NCBI RefSeq assembly: GCF_900176165.1
Contig: NZ_FWWU01000004.1
Coordinates: 186,001 to 250,000, forward strand
Source of the DNA: Deinococcus hopiensis KR-140
GTDB lineage: Bacteria > Deinococcota > Deinococci > Deinococcales > Deinococcaceae
Reading direction: 5' to 3'
Length of the DNA stretch: 64,000 nt
Part shown: positions 46,033-55,655 of the stretch, in pieces
How the letters are laid out: each line of letters opens with the position of its first letter
Position numbering within the stretch: position 1 is the first letter of the stretch
Translations under genes and position numbers: made by a program
The notes under the pieces: model-generated
What the model was told of the DNA's origin: nothing
The model's input: the letters and a program-made list of their open reading frames with translations, nothing else
Database searches by the model: none

Positions 46033-48162
46033 TCAGGAACCGCCGGTGACCCGCTGGTTGCCAACCTGAACTTCGGCACCAGCCGGGAAGCGGCCCGCGG
46101 GAACGGTGAGCGTGACCGTGCGGGTCTCGCCCGGCTGAAGGACGGTGCGGGCGAAGGCGGCCAGTTTCGGTGGGGTGGTCGCCCCGGTGGCGCGGGCGAA
46201 GGCGAGCACCGTGTGGGCGCCCGGGACCTTCCCGGTGTTGCTGACCTTCACCGTGATGCGGCCGTCCGCGAAGGTCAGCCCGCTGTAGGCGAAGGTGGTG
46301 TAGCTCAGGCCATGGCCGAAGGGGTAAAGCGGGGCGCCGGCCGCAGAGGGAGCGTCGTAGGAACCAGGCACCTGCGCCAGGGTCTTCGGCCACGTAAAGG
46401 GCAGACGGCCACTGGGGTTGGTGTTGCCGTACAACACGTCGGCGACCGCGCGTCCACCTTCGCTGCCCGGCAGGTACGCCATGACCAGCGCGGCCAGCCG
46501 GCTGCGTACCTCCTCCGGCAGGATCAGGGGACGGGCCGCGAGCAAGACGGCCACCACGGGCTTACCCGTCGCCACGGCGTCCCGCAGCAGGGCCAGATCC
46601 CCCTCGGGCAGGGCCAGTTTGGGATTGTCGGCCTCGCCCTCGGCGTGGGGCGGCTCACCCACGGTCACGACGATGACGTCCGCCGAGGGCTTGGAGGGAA
46701 CGGCAGAACTGTAGCTCAGGCGGCTTCCCCTGGGAACAACCTGTTTCATGCCGTCCAGCACGGTCACGGCGCGGGTGTCCTCGCTGGCGGGCAGCCCCTG
46801 CCAGCCGATGGTCCAGCCGCCCAGTTGCGAGCGGGGATCGCGCGCGCGCTCTCCGACCACCAGCACGTTTTTCGCTGATCCGCCGAGGGGAAGGGTCCGG
46901 CCGTTGGTGGCGAGCAGCGTGATGGACTCGCGGGCCGCGCGCAGGGCGAGGTCCTGTCCAGCCTTCACGGCCGGGGTTGCCCCCGCCGGGTCCGCGTAGG
47001 GCTTCTCAAACAGACCCAGGCGGAACTTCAGCGCCAGGACGTGTCCAGCGGCCTCGTTGACGCGCGCCTCGGAGATCTCCCCGGCCTGGACGAGGTCCAG
47101 CACCGCACCCGTGAAACCCTCAGCGTCGTGGGGCACCATCGACACGTCTACCCCGGCGTTGATTGCCTGATGCACGGCCTCACGGTAGGTGGGGACGTAC
47201 TTGTGGACGGTCTGGAGGCGCTTGATGTCCTCCCAGTCGGAGATGGTCACGCCGCCAAAGCCGAGTTCCTTGCGGAGAATCTGGGTCAGGAGCGGTGCGG
47301 AGGCGTGGGCGGGCACTCCGTTTACCGAGCCGCTGTTGACCATCACCGTGGCGGCCCCGGCCGTCAGGCCAGCCTGGAAGGAGGGCAGGTGTATCTCGCG
47401 CAGTTCGGCGTTTGAGATGCGCGCGTCGGCGCGGTCCTTGCCCCCGATCGGCGCGCCGTACCCCGTAAAGTGCTTGAGGGTGGTGGCCACCGAATTGGGC
47501 CCGAGCGCGTCGCCCTGCTGGCCGCGAACGCTGGCGGCCACCATTTCCCCGGCGAGCAGGGGGTCCTCGCCCCACGTCTCGTAGAACCGCCCCCAGCGGG
47601 GGTCACGGCCCATATCGGCGTCCGGAGCGAAATTCCAGGTGATGCCCGTGGCGCGCAGGGCGCGGGCAGTCACTTCCCCGATGCGCCGGGTGAGCTCCGG
47701 GTCGAAGGTCGCGCCCAACCCCAGGTTGTGGGGGAACATGGTGGCGTTCAGGACGCTGTTGTGGCCGTGTACGGCGTCGATCCCATACAGGATGGGAATC
47801 TTCAGCCGAGAATGCTCAATGGCGTAGCGCTGCAGGTCGTTCGTCACCTGCACCCACGTCTCCGGCGTATTGGGCACGGGCGCGGCGCCGCCACTGCTCA
47901 GCAGCGAGCCGACGTGTTGATCGGCCAGAATCTTTTCCATCCAGGTGGGGTTGAGGGGCCCGCGGTCCCATTCGTCTTGCCCCATCAGGCGAAGCACGTC
48001 AATCTGCGTGAGCTGCCCGACTTTCTCTGGCAGGGTCATGCGGCCCAGCAGGTCCTCTACCCGGTCCTCCACCGGCAGGGCGGGGTTGAGGTACGGCGCG
48101 GACTGGGCAAGGGCACGGGGCGCGGTGCTGAGCAGCAGGGCGGTGAGCAACAAAGTTCGCAA
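46033..48162 (-). CDS. Secreted GH3 beta-glucosidase
   Basis: Exported beta-glucosidase of 709 residues. I chose the TTG at 48162: GAGAGGAG lies 7-8 nt upstream and the signal peptide starts there (LRTLLLTALLLS, then ALA before Gln). Longer readings lack a ribosome site. The GH3 barrel has the nucleophile Asp in VTISDWEDI (about 308), LKHFTGYG and GRFYETWGEDP. An alpha/beta second domain and a FnIII-like C-terminal part follow. Length and order match BglX-type enzymes acting on short beta-glucans outside the cytoplasm. Confidence 0.92.
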   Translation of the reverse strand: MRTLLLTALLLSTAPRALAQSAPYLNPALPVEDRVEDLLGRMTLPEKVGQLTQIDVLRLMGQDEWDRGPLNPTWMEKILADQHVGSLLSSGGAAPVPNTPETWVQVTNDLQRYAIEHSRLKIPILYGIDAVHGHNSVLNATMFPHNLGLGATFDPELTRRIGEVTARALRATGITWNFAPDADMGRDPRWGRFYETWGEDPLLAGEMVAASVRGQQGDALGPNSVATTLKHFTGYGAPIGGKDRADARISNAELREIHLPSFQAGLTAGAATVMVNSGSVNGVPAHASAPLLTQILRKELGFGGVTISDWEDIKRLQTVHKYVPTYREAVHQAINAGVDVSMVPHDAEGFTGAVLDLVQAGEISEARVNEAAGHVLALKFRLGLFEKPYADPAGATPAVKAGQDLALRAARESITLLATNGRTLPLGGSAKNVLVVGERARDPRSQLGGWTIGWQGLPASEDTRAVTVLDGMKQVVPRGSRLSYSSAVPSKPSADVIVVTVGEPPHAEGEADNPKLALPEGDLALLRDAVATGKPVVAVLLAARPLILPEEVRSRLAALVMAYLPGSEGGRAVADVLYGNTNPSGRLPFTWPKTLAQVPGSYDAPSAAGAPLYPFGHGLSYTTFAYSGLTFADGRITVKVSNTGKVPGAHTVLAFARATGATTPPKLAAFARTVLQPGETRTVTLTVPAGRFPAGAEVQVGNQRVTGGS

Positions 48163-48268
48163 AGGGAACGCTCCTCTCAGGTGGTGACGGGCGGGGACAA
48201 CGGAAAACCGGGCCTGCGGCTGGGCCGCGCCGCAACGGCGCTCCAGCACAGGCCCGGCAAGGGGGCGG

Positions 48269-49609
48269 TCAGTCGTCGCCGCTGACGAGCTGGCCCTCGG
48301 GCTGACCGGTCAGCAGGCCCTGATACCAGCGGGCGCTGTCTTTGAGGGTGCGCTGCTGGGTGGCGTAGTCCACGTACACCAGGCCGAAGCGCTTGTCGTA
48401 GCCGTGGGCCCATTCGAAGTTGTCCATCAGGCTCCAGGCAAAGTACCCGTCGACAGACACGCCCTGGCGCACGGCCTCGGCCACTGCCCCGAGATGCTGC
48501 TGGAAGTACCGGACGCGCTCGGGGTCATGGACCTCCTGGCCCGAGAGGCGGTCCGGGTACGCGGCGCCGTTCTCGGTGATGTAGATGGGCGGCAGCGTGT
48601 AGTCGTCTTTCAGCCGCACAAGCAGGTCGGTCAGTCCCTGCGGGTACACTTCCCAGCCCATGTGGGTGTAGCTGGACTCGGCGGGTTTCACGTTGCCGGA
48701 CGCCCCGTTTACGCTGCGGCTGTAGTAGTTCACGCCGAGGAAATCGATGGGCTGCGCGATGCGGGCCAGATCGCCGTCCTGCACCTCCGGAACGTTTTCG
48801 CCGTACGCCTCCCACATATCGGCCGGGTACTCGGCGCGGAAAATGGGATCGAGGAACCAGCGGTTGAAGTACCCGTCTGCGAAGCGGGCGGCCGCCACGT
48901 CCTCGGGGCGGTCCGAGGCGGGGTAGGCGGGCTGAAGGTTGAGCACGATGCCCAGACCCGTGCTCGGCACGACGTCCCGCATGGCCGCGATGGCCTCTCC
49001 GTGGCCGAGCATCAGGTGGTGCGCGGCGGCGAGGGCCAGCCGGCGGTCACGCAGCCCGGGTGCGTGCTCCCCGATCTCGTAGCTCAGCAGCGAGCTGCAC
49101 CACGGCTCGTTGAGGGTGGCGTAGCTCTTGACGCGCTCGCCGAGGCGCTCAGCCACCACACGGGCGTACTCCGCGAAGCGGTAGGCGGTGTCGCGGTTGG
49201 CCCAGCCGCCCACATCCTGCAGGGTCTGCGGCAGGTCCCAGTGGTACAGGGTGGCGTAGGGCTGCAGCCCGCGCTCCAGCATGCCGTCCACCAGGCGCTC
49301 GTAGAAGTCGAGCCCCGCAGGGTTGATGGCCCCCTTGCCGTCCGGCTGAATGCGCGGCCAGGCAATCGAGAAGCGGTAGGCCTGCGCACCCAGGCCGCGA
49401 ATCAGGTCGAGGTCCGCGGGCCAGCGGTGGTAGTGGTCGCAGGCCACGTCGCCATTGCTGCCGTCCAGGATGCGGCCGGGTTCGCGGCAGAAGGTGTCCC
49501 AGATCGAGGGGCCGCGGCCGCCCTCATGCGCGGCCCCCTCGATCTGGTACGAGGATGTGGCGACGCCGAAGATGAAGTGGTCGGGAAAGTCCTTGCGGGT
49601 CAGGGTCAT
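48269..49609 (-). CDS. GH1 beta-glucosidase/beta-galactosidase
   Basis: Cytoplasmic enzyme of 446 residues, the standard GH1 size. N-terminal FIFGVATSSYQIEGA, acid/base Glu in TLNEPW (about 166), nucleophile Glu in ITENGAAYP (about 344), and the C-terminal WSLMDNFEWAHGY glucoside pocket. No signal peptide. It should cut cellobiose-like or lactose-like disaccharides brought in by the ABC importer of the same operon. Preceded by the GH-A hydrolase with a 47-bp gap. Confidence 0.95.
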   Translation of the reverse strand: MTLTRKDFPDHFIFGVATSSYQIEGAAHEGGRGPSIWDTFCREPGRILDGSNGDVACDHYHRWPADLDLIRGLGAQAYRFSIAWPRIQPDGKGAINPAGLDFYERLVDGMLERGLQPYATLYHWDLPQTLQDVGGWANRDTAYRFAEYARVVAERLGERVKSYATLNEPWCSSLLSYEIGEHAPGLRDRRLALAAAHHLMLGHGEAIAAMRDVVPSTGLGIVLNLQPAYPASDRPEDVAAARFADGYFNRWFLDPIFRAEYPADMWEAYGENVPEVQDGDLARIAQPIDFLGVNYYSRSVNGASGNVKPAESSYTHMGWEVYPQGLTDLLVRLKDDYTLPPIYITENGAAYPDRLSGQEVHDPERVRYFQQHLGAVAEAVRQGVSVDGYFAWSLMDNFEWAHGYDKRFGLVYVDYATQQRTLKDSARWYQGLLTGQPEGQLVSGDD

Positions 49610-49656
49610 GGTGGTTCAGTCCTCACTGGGATATGGAAGGGGATGACGGGAGGTGC

Positions 49657-50931
49657 TTACGGCAGGCGCTTGTAGACGAGGCGCGTCATGGAACGTCCCG
49701 GAAGGTCTACAGCGGGGCCGAGTCTTTGCCGGATGAGGTCCGCCTCGTCCTGCACCGTCTTTTCGGTAAAGGTTTTGGCACCGATCAAGGTCAGGCCAGG
49801 CAGGGTGGTGGCGAGCGTTCGCGGAGCGGTGGCCGTGTTCGTGACGAGGAGGGTCAGCAGCGCGCCCTCCTGCGCCGCATGGGCCCACAGCGCGGCGTCG
49901 CTGCTCTGAACGGGCAGCGCGGTGCCCCGGAAGTGGCGAAGCTGCTGAAACGCGTACAGGGTGGGACGCGGCACGCCCGCCCGGTCCACCAGGCCGTGGC
50001 TGCCCGCGGCGATGATGGCGAAGTAGCTGGAGAGCTGCACACCCGCTTCGGCCAGGCGCAGCGAGGTCTCGGCCGTCCACAGGGCGTTGACCTGATCGGC
50101 CAGGTGACGCGCCCGCCCCGATTTCCAGGAGAGGCTGAACTCGGTGACCCCCAGCTCGACCTGACGCGCATGGCCCAGGGGGTTGCGCGCGGGATCGCTC
50201 CACAGGTCCCGCACGGCCTGGACGTGCCCGGTCACCTCGGCAGCGGTGGCGAGGGCCGCCTCGTCGGTCGCCGTGCCGTCCGTCGGGTACTCGTGCCAGG
50301 TCAGCAGGTCCACCACGTCGCCGCAGCTCTTCACGAACCCCTGAAGGTAGGTCATGGCCGGTCCCGCGCCTTTGGACACGGCCGGACCGGCGAAGCGGGC
50401 GCTGGGATCGACTTTGAGAATCGCTTCCCGCTGGGCGCGGAAGGTCTGGCAGTACTTCTCGGGCGTCCAGGAAGGATCGCCCCGGTTGGTGGCGTAGAGG
50501 TCCGGCTCATTTCCGATTTCCCAGTACGCCACGTTCAGGCCGATGTCGCGGGCTTCTCTCGCCGCCTGCGCGGCGTCTTCGGGCTTGTTGCGGGCGTCCG
50601 TGCGGGTGGCGAAGACGCGGGTCTGGACGATGCCCGCCGTCCCTTTGCCCGTCACGGCCAGGCTGGACTTGAAGTACTCCAGGCCCTGACGGGCCAGGTC
50701 GTTCTCGTCGCCCACGTTTCCACCGGGGTACCGCAGCGAGGTGGGGGCCACCGATTTCACCGCGTCGATGGCCTCGACCAGGGGCATCTGCCAGCTGAAG
50801 TTGAAGCCGCTGATGGCCAGGGGCGGGATGGGCGTACCCGACGTTCCCAGAGTCAGGGTGGCGGGGGCAGCGGCGGCACCCGTGAGCGCCAGGGCCGACA
50901 GACCGCAGGAGATCAGGAGCCGCCGCCGCAT
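49657..50931 (-). CDS. Secreted GH-A clan glycoside hydrolase (GH39/44/51-like)
   Basis: Protein of 424 residues with a signal peptide (basic start, hydrophobic core, Ala-rich site). The barrel has SLRYPGGNVGDEN early, the acid/base Glu in VAYWEIGNEPDLY (about 139), LTWHEYP, and the nucleophile Glu in LGVTEFSLSW (about 262). These fit clan GH-A, closest in feel to arabinofuranosidases and GH39 or GH44 enzymes, but the family is not fixed. Its start lies 1 bp after the MalG stop, so the genes are tightly coupled. Probably releases oligosaccharides outside the cell for this importer. Confidence 0.83.
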   Translation of the reverse strand: MRRRLLISCGLSALALTGAAAAPATLTLGTSGTPIPPLAISGFNFSWQMPLVEAIDAVKSVAPTSLRYPGGNVGDENDLARQGLEYFKSSLAVTGKGTAGIVQTRVFATRTDARNKPEDAAQAAREARDIGLNVAYWEIGNEPDLYATNRGDPSWTPEKYCQTFRAQREAILKVDPSARFAGPAVSKGAGPAMTYLQGFVKSCGDVVDLLTWHEYPTDGTATDEAALATAAEVTGHVQAVRDLWSDPARNPLGHARQVELGVTEFSLSWKSGRARHLADQVNALWTAETSLRLAEAGVQLSSYFAIIAAGSHGLVDRAGVPRPTLYAFQQLRHFRGTALPVQSSDAALWAHAAQEGALLTLLVTNTATAPRTLATTLPGLTLIGAKTFTEKTVQDEADLIRQRLGPAVDLPGRSMTRLVYKRLP

Positions 50932-50932
50932 C

Positions 50933-51802
50933 TCAGCCCTTCGTCGATCCGGCCGTCAGGCCGTCAATCAGCTGCCGCGACGCGAAGATAAAGACCACCA
51001 GCAGCGGGAGCACCGTCAGCACCACGCCCACCATCAGGGCACCCCAGTCGGTGTTGGCGACGGCCTGCAGGCTGCGCAGCAGCAGGGGCGCGGTCTGCGT
51101 CTCGGTGGAGCGGAAGATGATCAGCGGGGCGACGAAGCTGTTCCAGGACCCGATGAAGGTGATCAGACCCAGGGTGCCCAACACCGGCGTGCTCAGCGGC
51201 ATGATGATGCGGCGGTAGATGCCGAACTCGGTCTCGCCGTCGATGCGGGCGGCTTCCATCAGTTCGCGCGGAATGGCCGAGCCGATGTACTGCCGCATCA
51301 TGAAGATGCCCAGGGCTCCGGCCATGCCAGGCACCCACAGCGCGCGGGGTTTGTCGATCCAGCCCAGGCCCTGCATGATCAGCGCGTAGGGAACCAGGTT
51401 CAGGGCCGTGGGGATCAGCATGGTGACGAGCACGATGTTGAACAGGAACTCGCGGCCCTTGAAGGAGTACATCGCGAAGGCGAAGCCCGCCAGCGAGCAG
51501 AAGAACAGGGTCGTCGCGGTCGATACAACGGCGAGATACGCGCTGTTCCACAGGCTGCGCCAGAAGGGCACGCGCTCCAGCAGATTTTGGTAGTTCCGGG
51601 TGGTGTCGTCTCCGAACCACATGGGCGGCGGCAGCTGGAAGATCTCGGCGCGGTCGTGCGTGGCGAACACAAACATGAAGTAAAAGGGCGCGAGCGTCAG
51701 CAGAGCGAACAGGCCCAGCAGCAGGTACGTTCCCAGGCGGCCCAGGGAAATGCCGCGGCGACGTCCGCCTGAGGGAGCTGGGCCGGGAGCAGTGATCGTC
51801 AT
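50933..51802 (-). CDS. Sugar ABC transporter permease, MalG type
   Basis: Inner-membrane permease of 289 residues with six hydrophobic segments and the ATPase-contact EAA loop in MEAARIDGETEFGIYRRII. The ATG at 51802 follows the MalF stop by 1 nt; the upstream alternative overlaps malF without a better ribosome site. CUT1 family. No partner ATPase gene is nearby. Confidence 0.94.
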   Translation of the reverse strand: MTITAPGPAPSGGRRRGISLGRLGTYLLLGLFALLTLAPFYFMFVFATHDRAEIFQLPPPMWFGDDTTRNYQNLLERVPFWRSLWNSAYLAVVSTATTLFFCSLAGFAFAMYSFKGREFLFNIVLVTMLIPTALNLVPYALIMQGLGWIDKPRALWVPGMAGALGIFMMRQYIGSAIPRELMEAARIDGETEFGIYRRIIMPLSTPVLGTLGLITFIGSWNSFVAPLIIFRSTETQTAPLLLRSLQAVANTDWGALMVGVVLTVLPLLVVFIFASRQLIDGLTAGSTKG

Positions 51803-51803
51803 C

Positions 51804-52793
51804 TCAGTTGTCCTTCCCGGCGACGCCTTCACGCCCGAAGACGCGGTTGTTGATAAAGGTCAGCACCATGATGACCACGAACAGCAGCCAGCCCATTGCG
51901 GCGGCGATGCCCGCCTCACCGTAGTTCTGGTAGGTGCGCAGCATGTACATCACGGCCGTGGTGCCCTGCTGGCCCGCGCCGCCCGTGCCGTTGGTCAGAA
52001 TGAAGGGTTCCTCGAACAGCTGGAGGTTGCCGATGATGGTCAGGGTAATGGCGAGGAACATCATGGGGCGCAGCAGCGGCAGGGTGATGAAGCGGAACTG
52101 CTGCAGCCGGGTGGCGCCGTCTACCGAGGCTGCCTCGTACAGGTCGCGCGAGATCGACTGCAGCCCGGCGAGGTACAGCACGACGTTCCAGCCGGTAAAG
52201 CGCCACACGACGACCATCGCGATGGCGGGCTGGATAAAGGCCCGCTCGCCCAGCCAGTTGATGTTCTCAGCGGGAAACAGGCCGCCGATCAGGGGCAGGT
52301 GGTGCAGGGCGGTAAGGCCCGCGTTGACCACGCCGTACTGCCAGCTGAACAGCGTGAAGAACGTGACCGAGATCGCCACCACCGAAGTGATGTACGGCAC
52401 GAAATACACGGCGGTGAGCGGACCCTGCAGCTTGCGCAGACCCATGTTGATGGCAAAGGCCAGTGGAATGGCGATCAGGTGTTGTGGCAGGCCGGCGAGC
52501 AGCGCAAGCGAAACGGTGTTGCGCAGCGACGACCAGAACGCAGGATCGGTCAGGTTGTCGGTGTAGTTGCGCCAGCCCACAAATTTCATCGTGCCGAGAC
52601 CGGCCGACGGCGTCCACTCCTGAAAGGAGAGGTACGCGAGAAACACAATGGGAAACAGCCCGAAGACGAGGAAGAGGATGAAGAAGGGGCTGATAAAAAA
52701 GTAGGGCGCCGCACGCCGCTGAAAAATGTTCCAGCGGGTTTGAAGGGACGGGCGTTCCACAGCGGCGCGGGCAGAGTAAGAACGGGCTTGCAC
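51804..52793 (-). CDS. Sugar ABC transporter permease, MalF type
   Basis: Permease of 329 residues with six hydrophobic segments, the EAA loop in YEAASVDGATRLQQFRFI and a GTG start at 52793. It is paired with the MalG-type protein to form the CUT1 channel. A stem-loop separates it from the solute-binding protein gene upstream. It resembles the N-terminal third of the fusion protein at 42370-45954. Confidence 0.94.
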   Translation of the reverse strand: MQARSYSARAAVERPSLQTRWNIFQRRAAPYFFISPFFILFLVFGLFPIVFLAYLSFQEWTPSAGLGTMKFVGWRNYTDNLTDPAFWSSLRNTVSLALLAGLPQHLIAIPLAFAINMGLRKLQGPLTAVYFVPYITSVVAISVTFFTLFSWQYGVVNAGLTALHHLPLIGGLFPAENINWLGERAFIQPAIAMVVVWRFTGWNVVLYLAGLQSISRDLYEAASVDGATRLQQFRFITLPLLRPMMFLAITLTIIGNLQLFEEPFILTNGTGGAGQQGTTAVMYMLRTYQNYGEAGIAAAMGWLLFVVIMVLTFINNRVFGREGVAGKDN

Positions 52794-52807
52794 GGGTCAC
52801 TCCTCAA

Positions 52808-52839
52808 ACACCTGCCCAGGTGTCGTCCCGGGCAGGTGT
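52808..52839 (-). promoter_or_regulatory. Stem-loop between binding protein and permease genes
   Basis: Perfect 10-bp arms (52808-52817 and 52830-52839) with a 12-nt loop, just past the binding-protein stop and before the malF start. Such hairpins often protect the 5' message or partly stop transcription, so that more binding protein than permease is made. Confidence 0.6.
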
Positions 52840-52847
52840 GGCTGAAC

Positions 52848-54095
52848 TTAGCGGCGAGCGCGGCGCTCGATGAGGCCCTTGGCGTCGGTCAGGGCCTGCT
52901 GGCAGGTCTTGGAGCCGTCCAGGACGTTGCCCAGTTCGGCGAGGAAGATTTCGTCGGCCACGGGGTCGAGGCGGTTGACGTCGATGGGCTTGATGCGGGT
53001 GGCCGCCGTGCGCCACAGCGTCCGGGCCTTCTGGTTTGCCAGGTAGGGCACGCCCTCGTTGAACAGGGGGGCGTTGTTCGCCGCCGTCAGCGCGGGGAAC
53101 GCGCCGGTGGTCTTGAACGCCAGGACCTGCTGGTCGCGGTTGGTGGTCAGGTACTTGATGAATTCCCAGGCGTCGCCCTTGTTCTTGCTCTGGGTGGGAA
53201 TGGCGTAGAACGAGCCGCCCCACGACGCAAAGGTGTTGCCCGGCAGCTGCTGCGCGTTCCACTTGCCGGCGAAGTCCTTGGCCAGCCAGTTCTGCATGTG
53301 CCCGACGAGCCACGCACCCGAGAACTCGGTGGCCAGGTTGCCCTTCTGGAAGGCCGTGGTCCACTCGGGGCTGAACGCGCCGCCTGCGCGGGCGTCGAGC
53401 TTGTTGTCGCGCACGCTCTTGGCCAGCGTGCAGGCGTTCATGAAGCGGGGGTTGGTCGGCGACACCAGCACGTTGTTCTTGGCGTCGAAGTACAGGCCCT
53501 GGCCTGCGGGGATGTTGGTGCGGCTGTAGATCTGCGCGACTTCGGAGGCGTCGGGAATCAGAAAGGTGCCGGGGTTGGCGGCCACGACCTTCTTGCCGTT
53601 TGCGATGTAGGCGTCCCAGCTGCGGTTGAGGTCAGCGGGTTTGACGCCGGCCTTGGCGAGCAGGTCGGTGCGGTAGACCATGGTGCCTGGGCCGATGTCG
53701 GTGGGCATGGCCACCAGGCGGCCGCCGAAGGTGGCCTGGGGGAAGGTGTAGCTGACGAAGCGGCCCTTGAGGCTGCCCGCGTTGTAGGGGGCCTTGTTGA
53801 GGTCTTCCAGGCCGCCACCCTCGGCGAAACGGGCGACGTAGCCGAAGTCCACGGCCACGACGTCACCCGCACCGCTGCCGGTGGACAGGGCGGTGGTCAG
53901 GGCGTTGTGGTGGTCGGCGTAGGCGAGCGACACGACCTTGATGTCGATGTCAGGGTGGGTCTTCTGGAAGCCCGGGATGGCGGCCTTGACCACCGTATCG
54001 AGGTCCGGAAACACGCTGACCGTAATGGTCTTTTTCTGGGCGCTGGCGACACTGGCGATGAGGGCGAGGGTCAGGGCAGTCAGGGTCTTTTTCAT
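52848..54095 (-). CDS. Extracellular sugar-binding protein, family 1
   Basis: Solute-binding protein of 415 residues with a signal peptide (KKTLTALTLALIASVASAQ) and a strong GGAGG before the ATG. TITVSVFPDLDTVVKAAIPGF and the alpha/beta lobes fit CUT1 periplasmic sugar-binding proteins (MalE/UgpB class). No lipobox is present. It is the first gene of the seven-gene minus-strand operon and lies under a LacI-type operator. The ligand is probably a beta-linked oligosaccharide given the downstream glycosidases; that is inference. Confidence 0.94.
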   Translation of the reverse strand: MKKTLTALTLALIASVASAQKKTITVSVFPDLDTVVKAAIPGFQKTHPDIDIKVVSLAYADHHNALTTALSTGSGAGDVVAVDFGYVARFAEGGGLEDLNKAPYNAGSLKGRFVSYTFPQATFGGRLVAMPTDIGPGTMVYRTDLLAKAGVKPADLNRSWDAYIANGKKVVAANPGTFLIPDASEVAQIYSRTNIPAGQGLYFDAKNNVLVSPTNPRFMNACTLAKSVRDNKLDARAGGAFSPEWTTAFQKGNLATEFSGAWLVGHMQNWLAKDFAGKWNAQQLPGNTFASWGGSFYAIPTQSKNKGDAWEFIKYLTTNRDQQVLAFKTTGAFPALTAANNAPLFNEGVPYLANQKARTLWRTAATRIKPIDVNRLDPVADEIFLAELGNVLDGSKTCQQALTDAKGLIERRARR

Positions 54096-54127
54096 ACAAT
54101 CCTCCAGGGAAAGTGAACAACCGTGCT

Positions 54128-54153
54128 TGAAAGCGCTTGCACATACAGTGCAA
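54128..54153 (-). promoter_or_regulatory. LacI-type operator with overlapping palindrome
   Basis: TGAAAGCGCTTGCA (54128-54141) closely resembles the palindromic operators of LacI-family regulators. It overlaps a second palindrome, TTGCAC-N5-GTGCAA (54137-54153). Both lie 33-58 bp upstream of the binding-protein start. Confidence 0.65.
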
Positions 54154-54191
54154 ATCAGAAAGAAGACTGCTTTAAGAAATGAGGCGAGGGC

Positions 54192-55196
54192 TCAGCCGCG
54201 CCTGCGGGTGGTGGACTCCCGAACGACGAGTTCAGGACCCATGGGGGGCAGCCAGGACGGAGCGCCGCGCAGCATCCGGAGCAGGCAAGTGGCGGCGGCC
54301 AGGCCCATATCGAAGGTGGGCTGCCGGACCGTCGTGAGCGGCGGGGTGGTGAAGGTCGAGCTGGGGAGGTCGTCGAAGGCCACCAGGGAAATGTCTTCCG
54401 GAACCCTCAGCCCCCGCCGGTACAGGGCGAGCCGCGCGCCGTAGGCCATCTGGTCGTTCGCCACGAAAACGCCGGTGAACATCTTGCGGCTGTCGATGAG
54501 CCGCGTCGCGGCGAGAAAGCCAGACTGCTCCAGGAAGTCGCCCTCCAGCACCAGTTCGGGGTCGAAGGTGAGCCGGGCTTCTTCCAGTGCAGCGCGGTAT
54601 CCGGCCAGCCGGTCCTGGGCGTCGCGGTGGGTCGGCATTCCGGCGATGTGGGCGATGGTGCGGTGTCCCAGGTCGATCAGGTGCTTGGTGGCGAGGTACC
54701 CACCTGCAAAGTTATCGAGACGGAGGCACTGTTGGGTCAACCCGGGAACACTGCGGCCCAGCGCCACCAGCGGCATATACGACGCCACCTGCTGCAACTG
54801 CTCGTCGGGCGCGACGCCCCCCAGCACAATCATGGCGTCCACCTTGCGCGAAACCAGAAAGTCTATCGCTTCCACTTCCTCCTGAGCGCGCCAGTGACCG
54901 CTGATCACCACCGGGTGATACCCGCTGTTGGTCAGGCCACGCTCGATACCGCGGAGCACGTCTCCATAAAACGGACTGGAGATGTCCTGGGTCAGGACGC
55001 CGATGCTCATGGTCTTGCCACTCGCGAGGCTGCGAGCGAGCACGTTGGGCTGATAGTTCAACTGCGCCAGGGTTCGTTCCACGGCTTCCCTCTTCTCGGC
55101 GCTGACCTTAGCCGTGCCGTTCAGGATCCGTGAGACCGTGCTGGCCGAAACGCCGGCAGCACGTGCCACTTGCGCGAGTGTCACAGTCGATTCCAT
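54192..55196 (-). CDS. LacI-family transcriptional repressor
   Basis: Repressor of 334 residues. N-terminal LacI helix-turn-helix (TLAQVARAAGVSASTVSRIL) and hinge (NVLARSLASGKT), then a periplasmic-binding-protein-like sugar sensor. It sits directly upstream of and on the same strand as the sugar operon, whose promoter carries a matching operator. A similar AAAGCGCT core at 55245-55258 upstream of its own start suggests autoregulation. Confidence 0.94.
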   Translation of the reverse strand: MESTVTLAQVARAAGVSASTVSRILNGTAKVSAEKREAVERTLAQLNYQPNVLARSLASGKTMSIGVLTQDISSPFYGDVLRGIERGLTNSGYHPVVISGHWRAQEEVEAIDFLVSRKVDAMIVLGGVAPDEQLQQVASYMPLVALGRSVPGLTQQCLRLDNFAGGYLATKHLIDLGHRTIAHIAGMPTHRDAQDRLAGYRAALEEARLTFDPELVLEGDFLEQSGFLAATRLIDSRKMFTGVFVANDQMAYGARLALYRRGLRVPEDISLVAFDDLPSSTFTTPPLTTVRQPTFDMGLAAATCLLRMLRGAPSWLPPMGPELVVRESTTRRRG

Positions 55197-55655
55197 AAGT
55201 GCGTGAATGAAGAGTACATGGGTTTGAAACCGCTGTCAAACTTTTGCAAAGCGCTGGATGGGGGTACACCCAACGAGCCGCGCCAGCACACGCTCTCCAA
55301 AATCCGCCCTTGAATATTCATGTACACATAACTGAAAGCGGCGTCATAACTGCTGCCGACAAGGCAGACGTCAACGCACTTCAAGCAAACGGCTGAGGGA
55401 GAACGGGGCCATTATAAGAACTCCTCAGCGGCGAATTCCCAAACTTCACCCATTTGTGGGGGAGCAGATGAACGCCGCAACCCGTGCACTGCCAAAAACG
55501 CGCCAGAGACGTCAAACAGCCGTGAAGCTGCTGGGCACACGCCCAACTGCCCTATGCAGGCGACACTGCCGTGGACTAAGATGTCTCTACAAGTTGAGAG
55601 CGCCACCCGAGGCGCATGCACCGTTGCCCCCATAGACAACCAGGCTGTGGCAATC

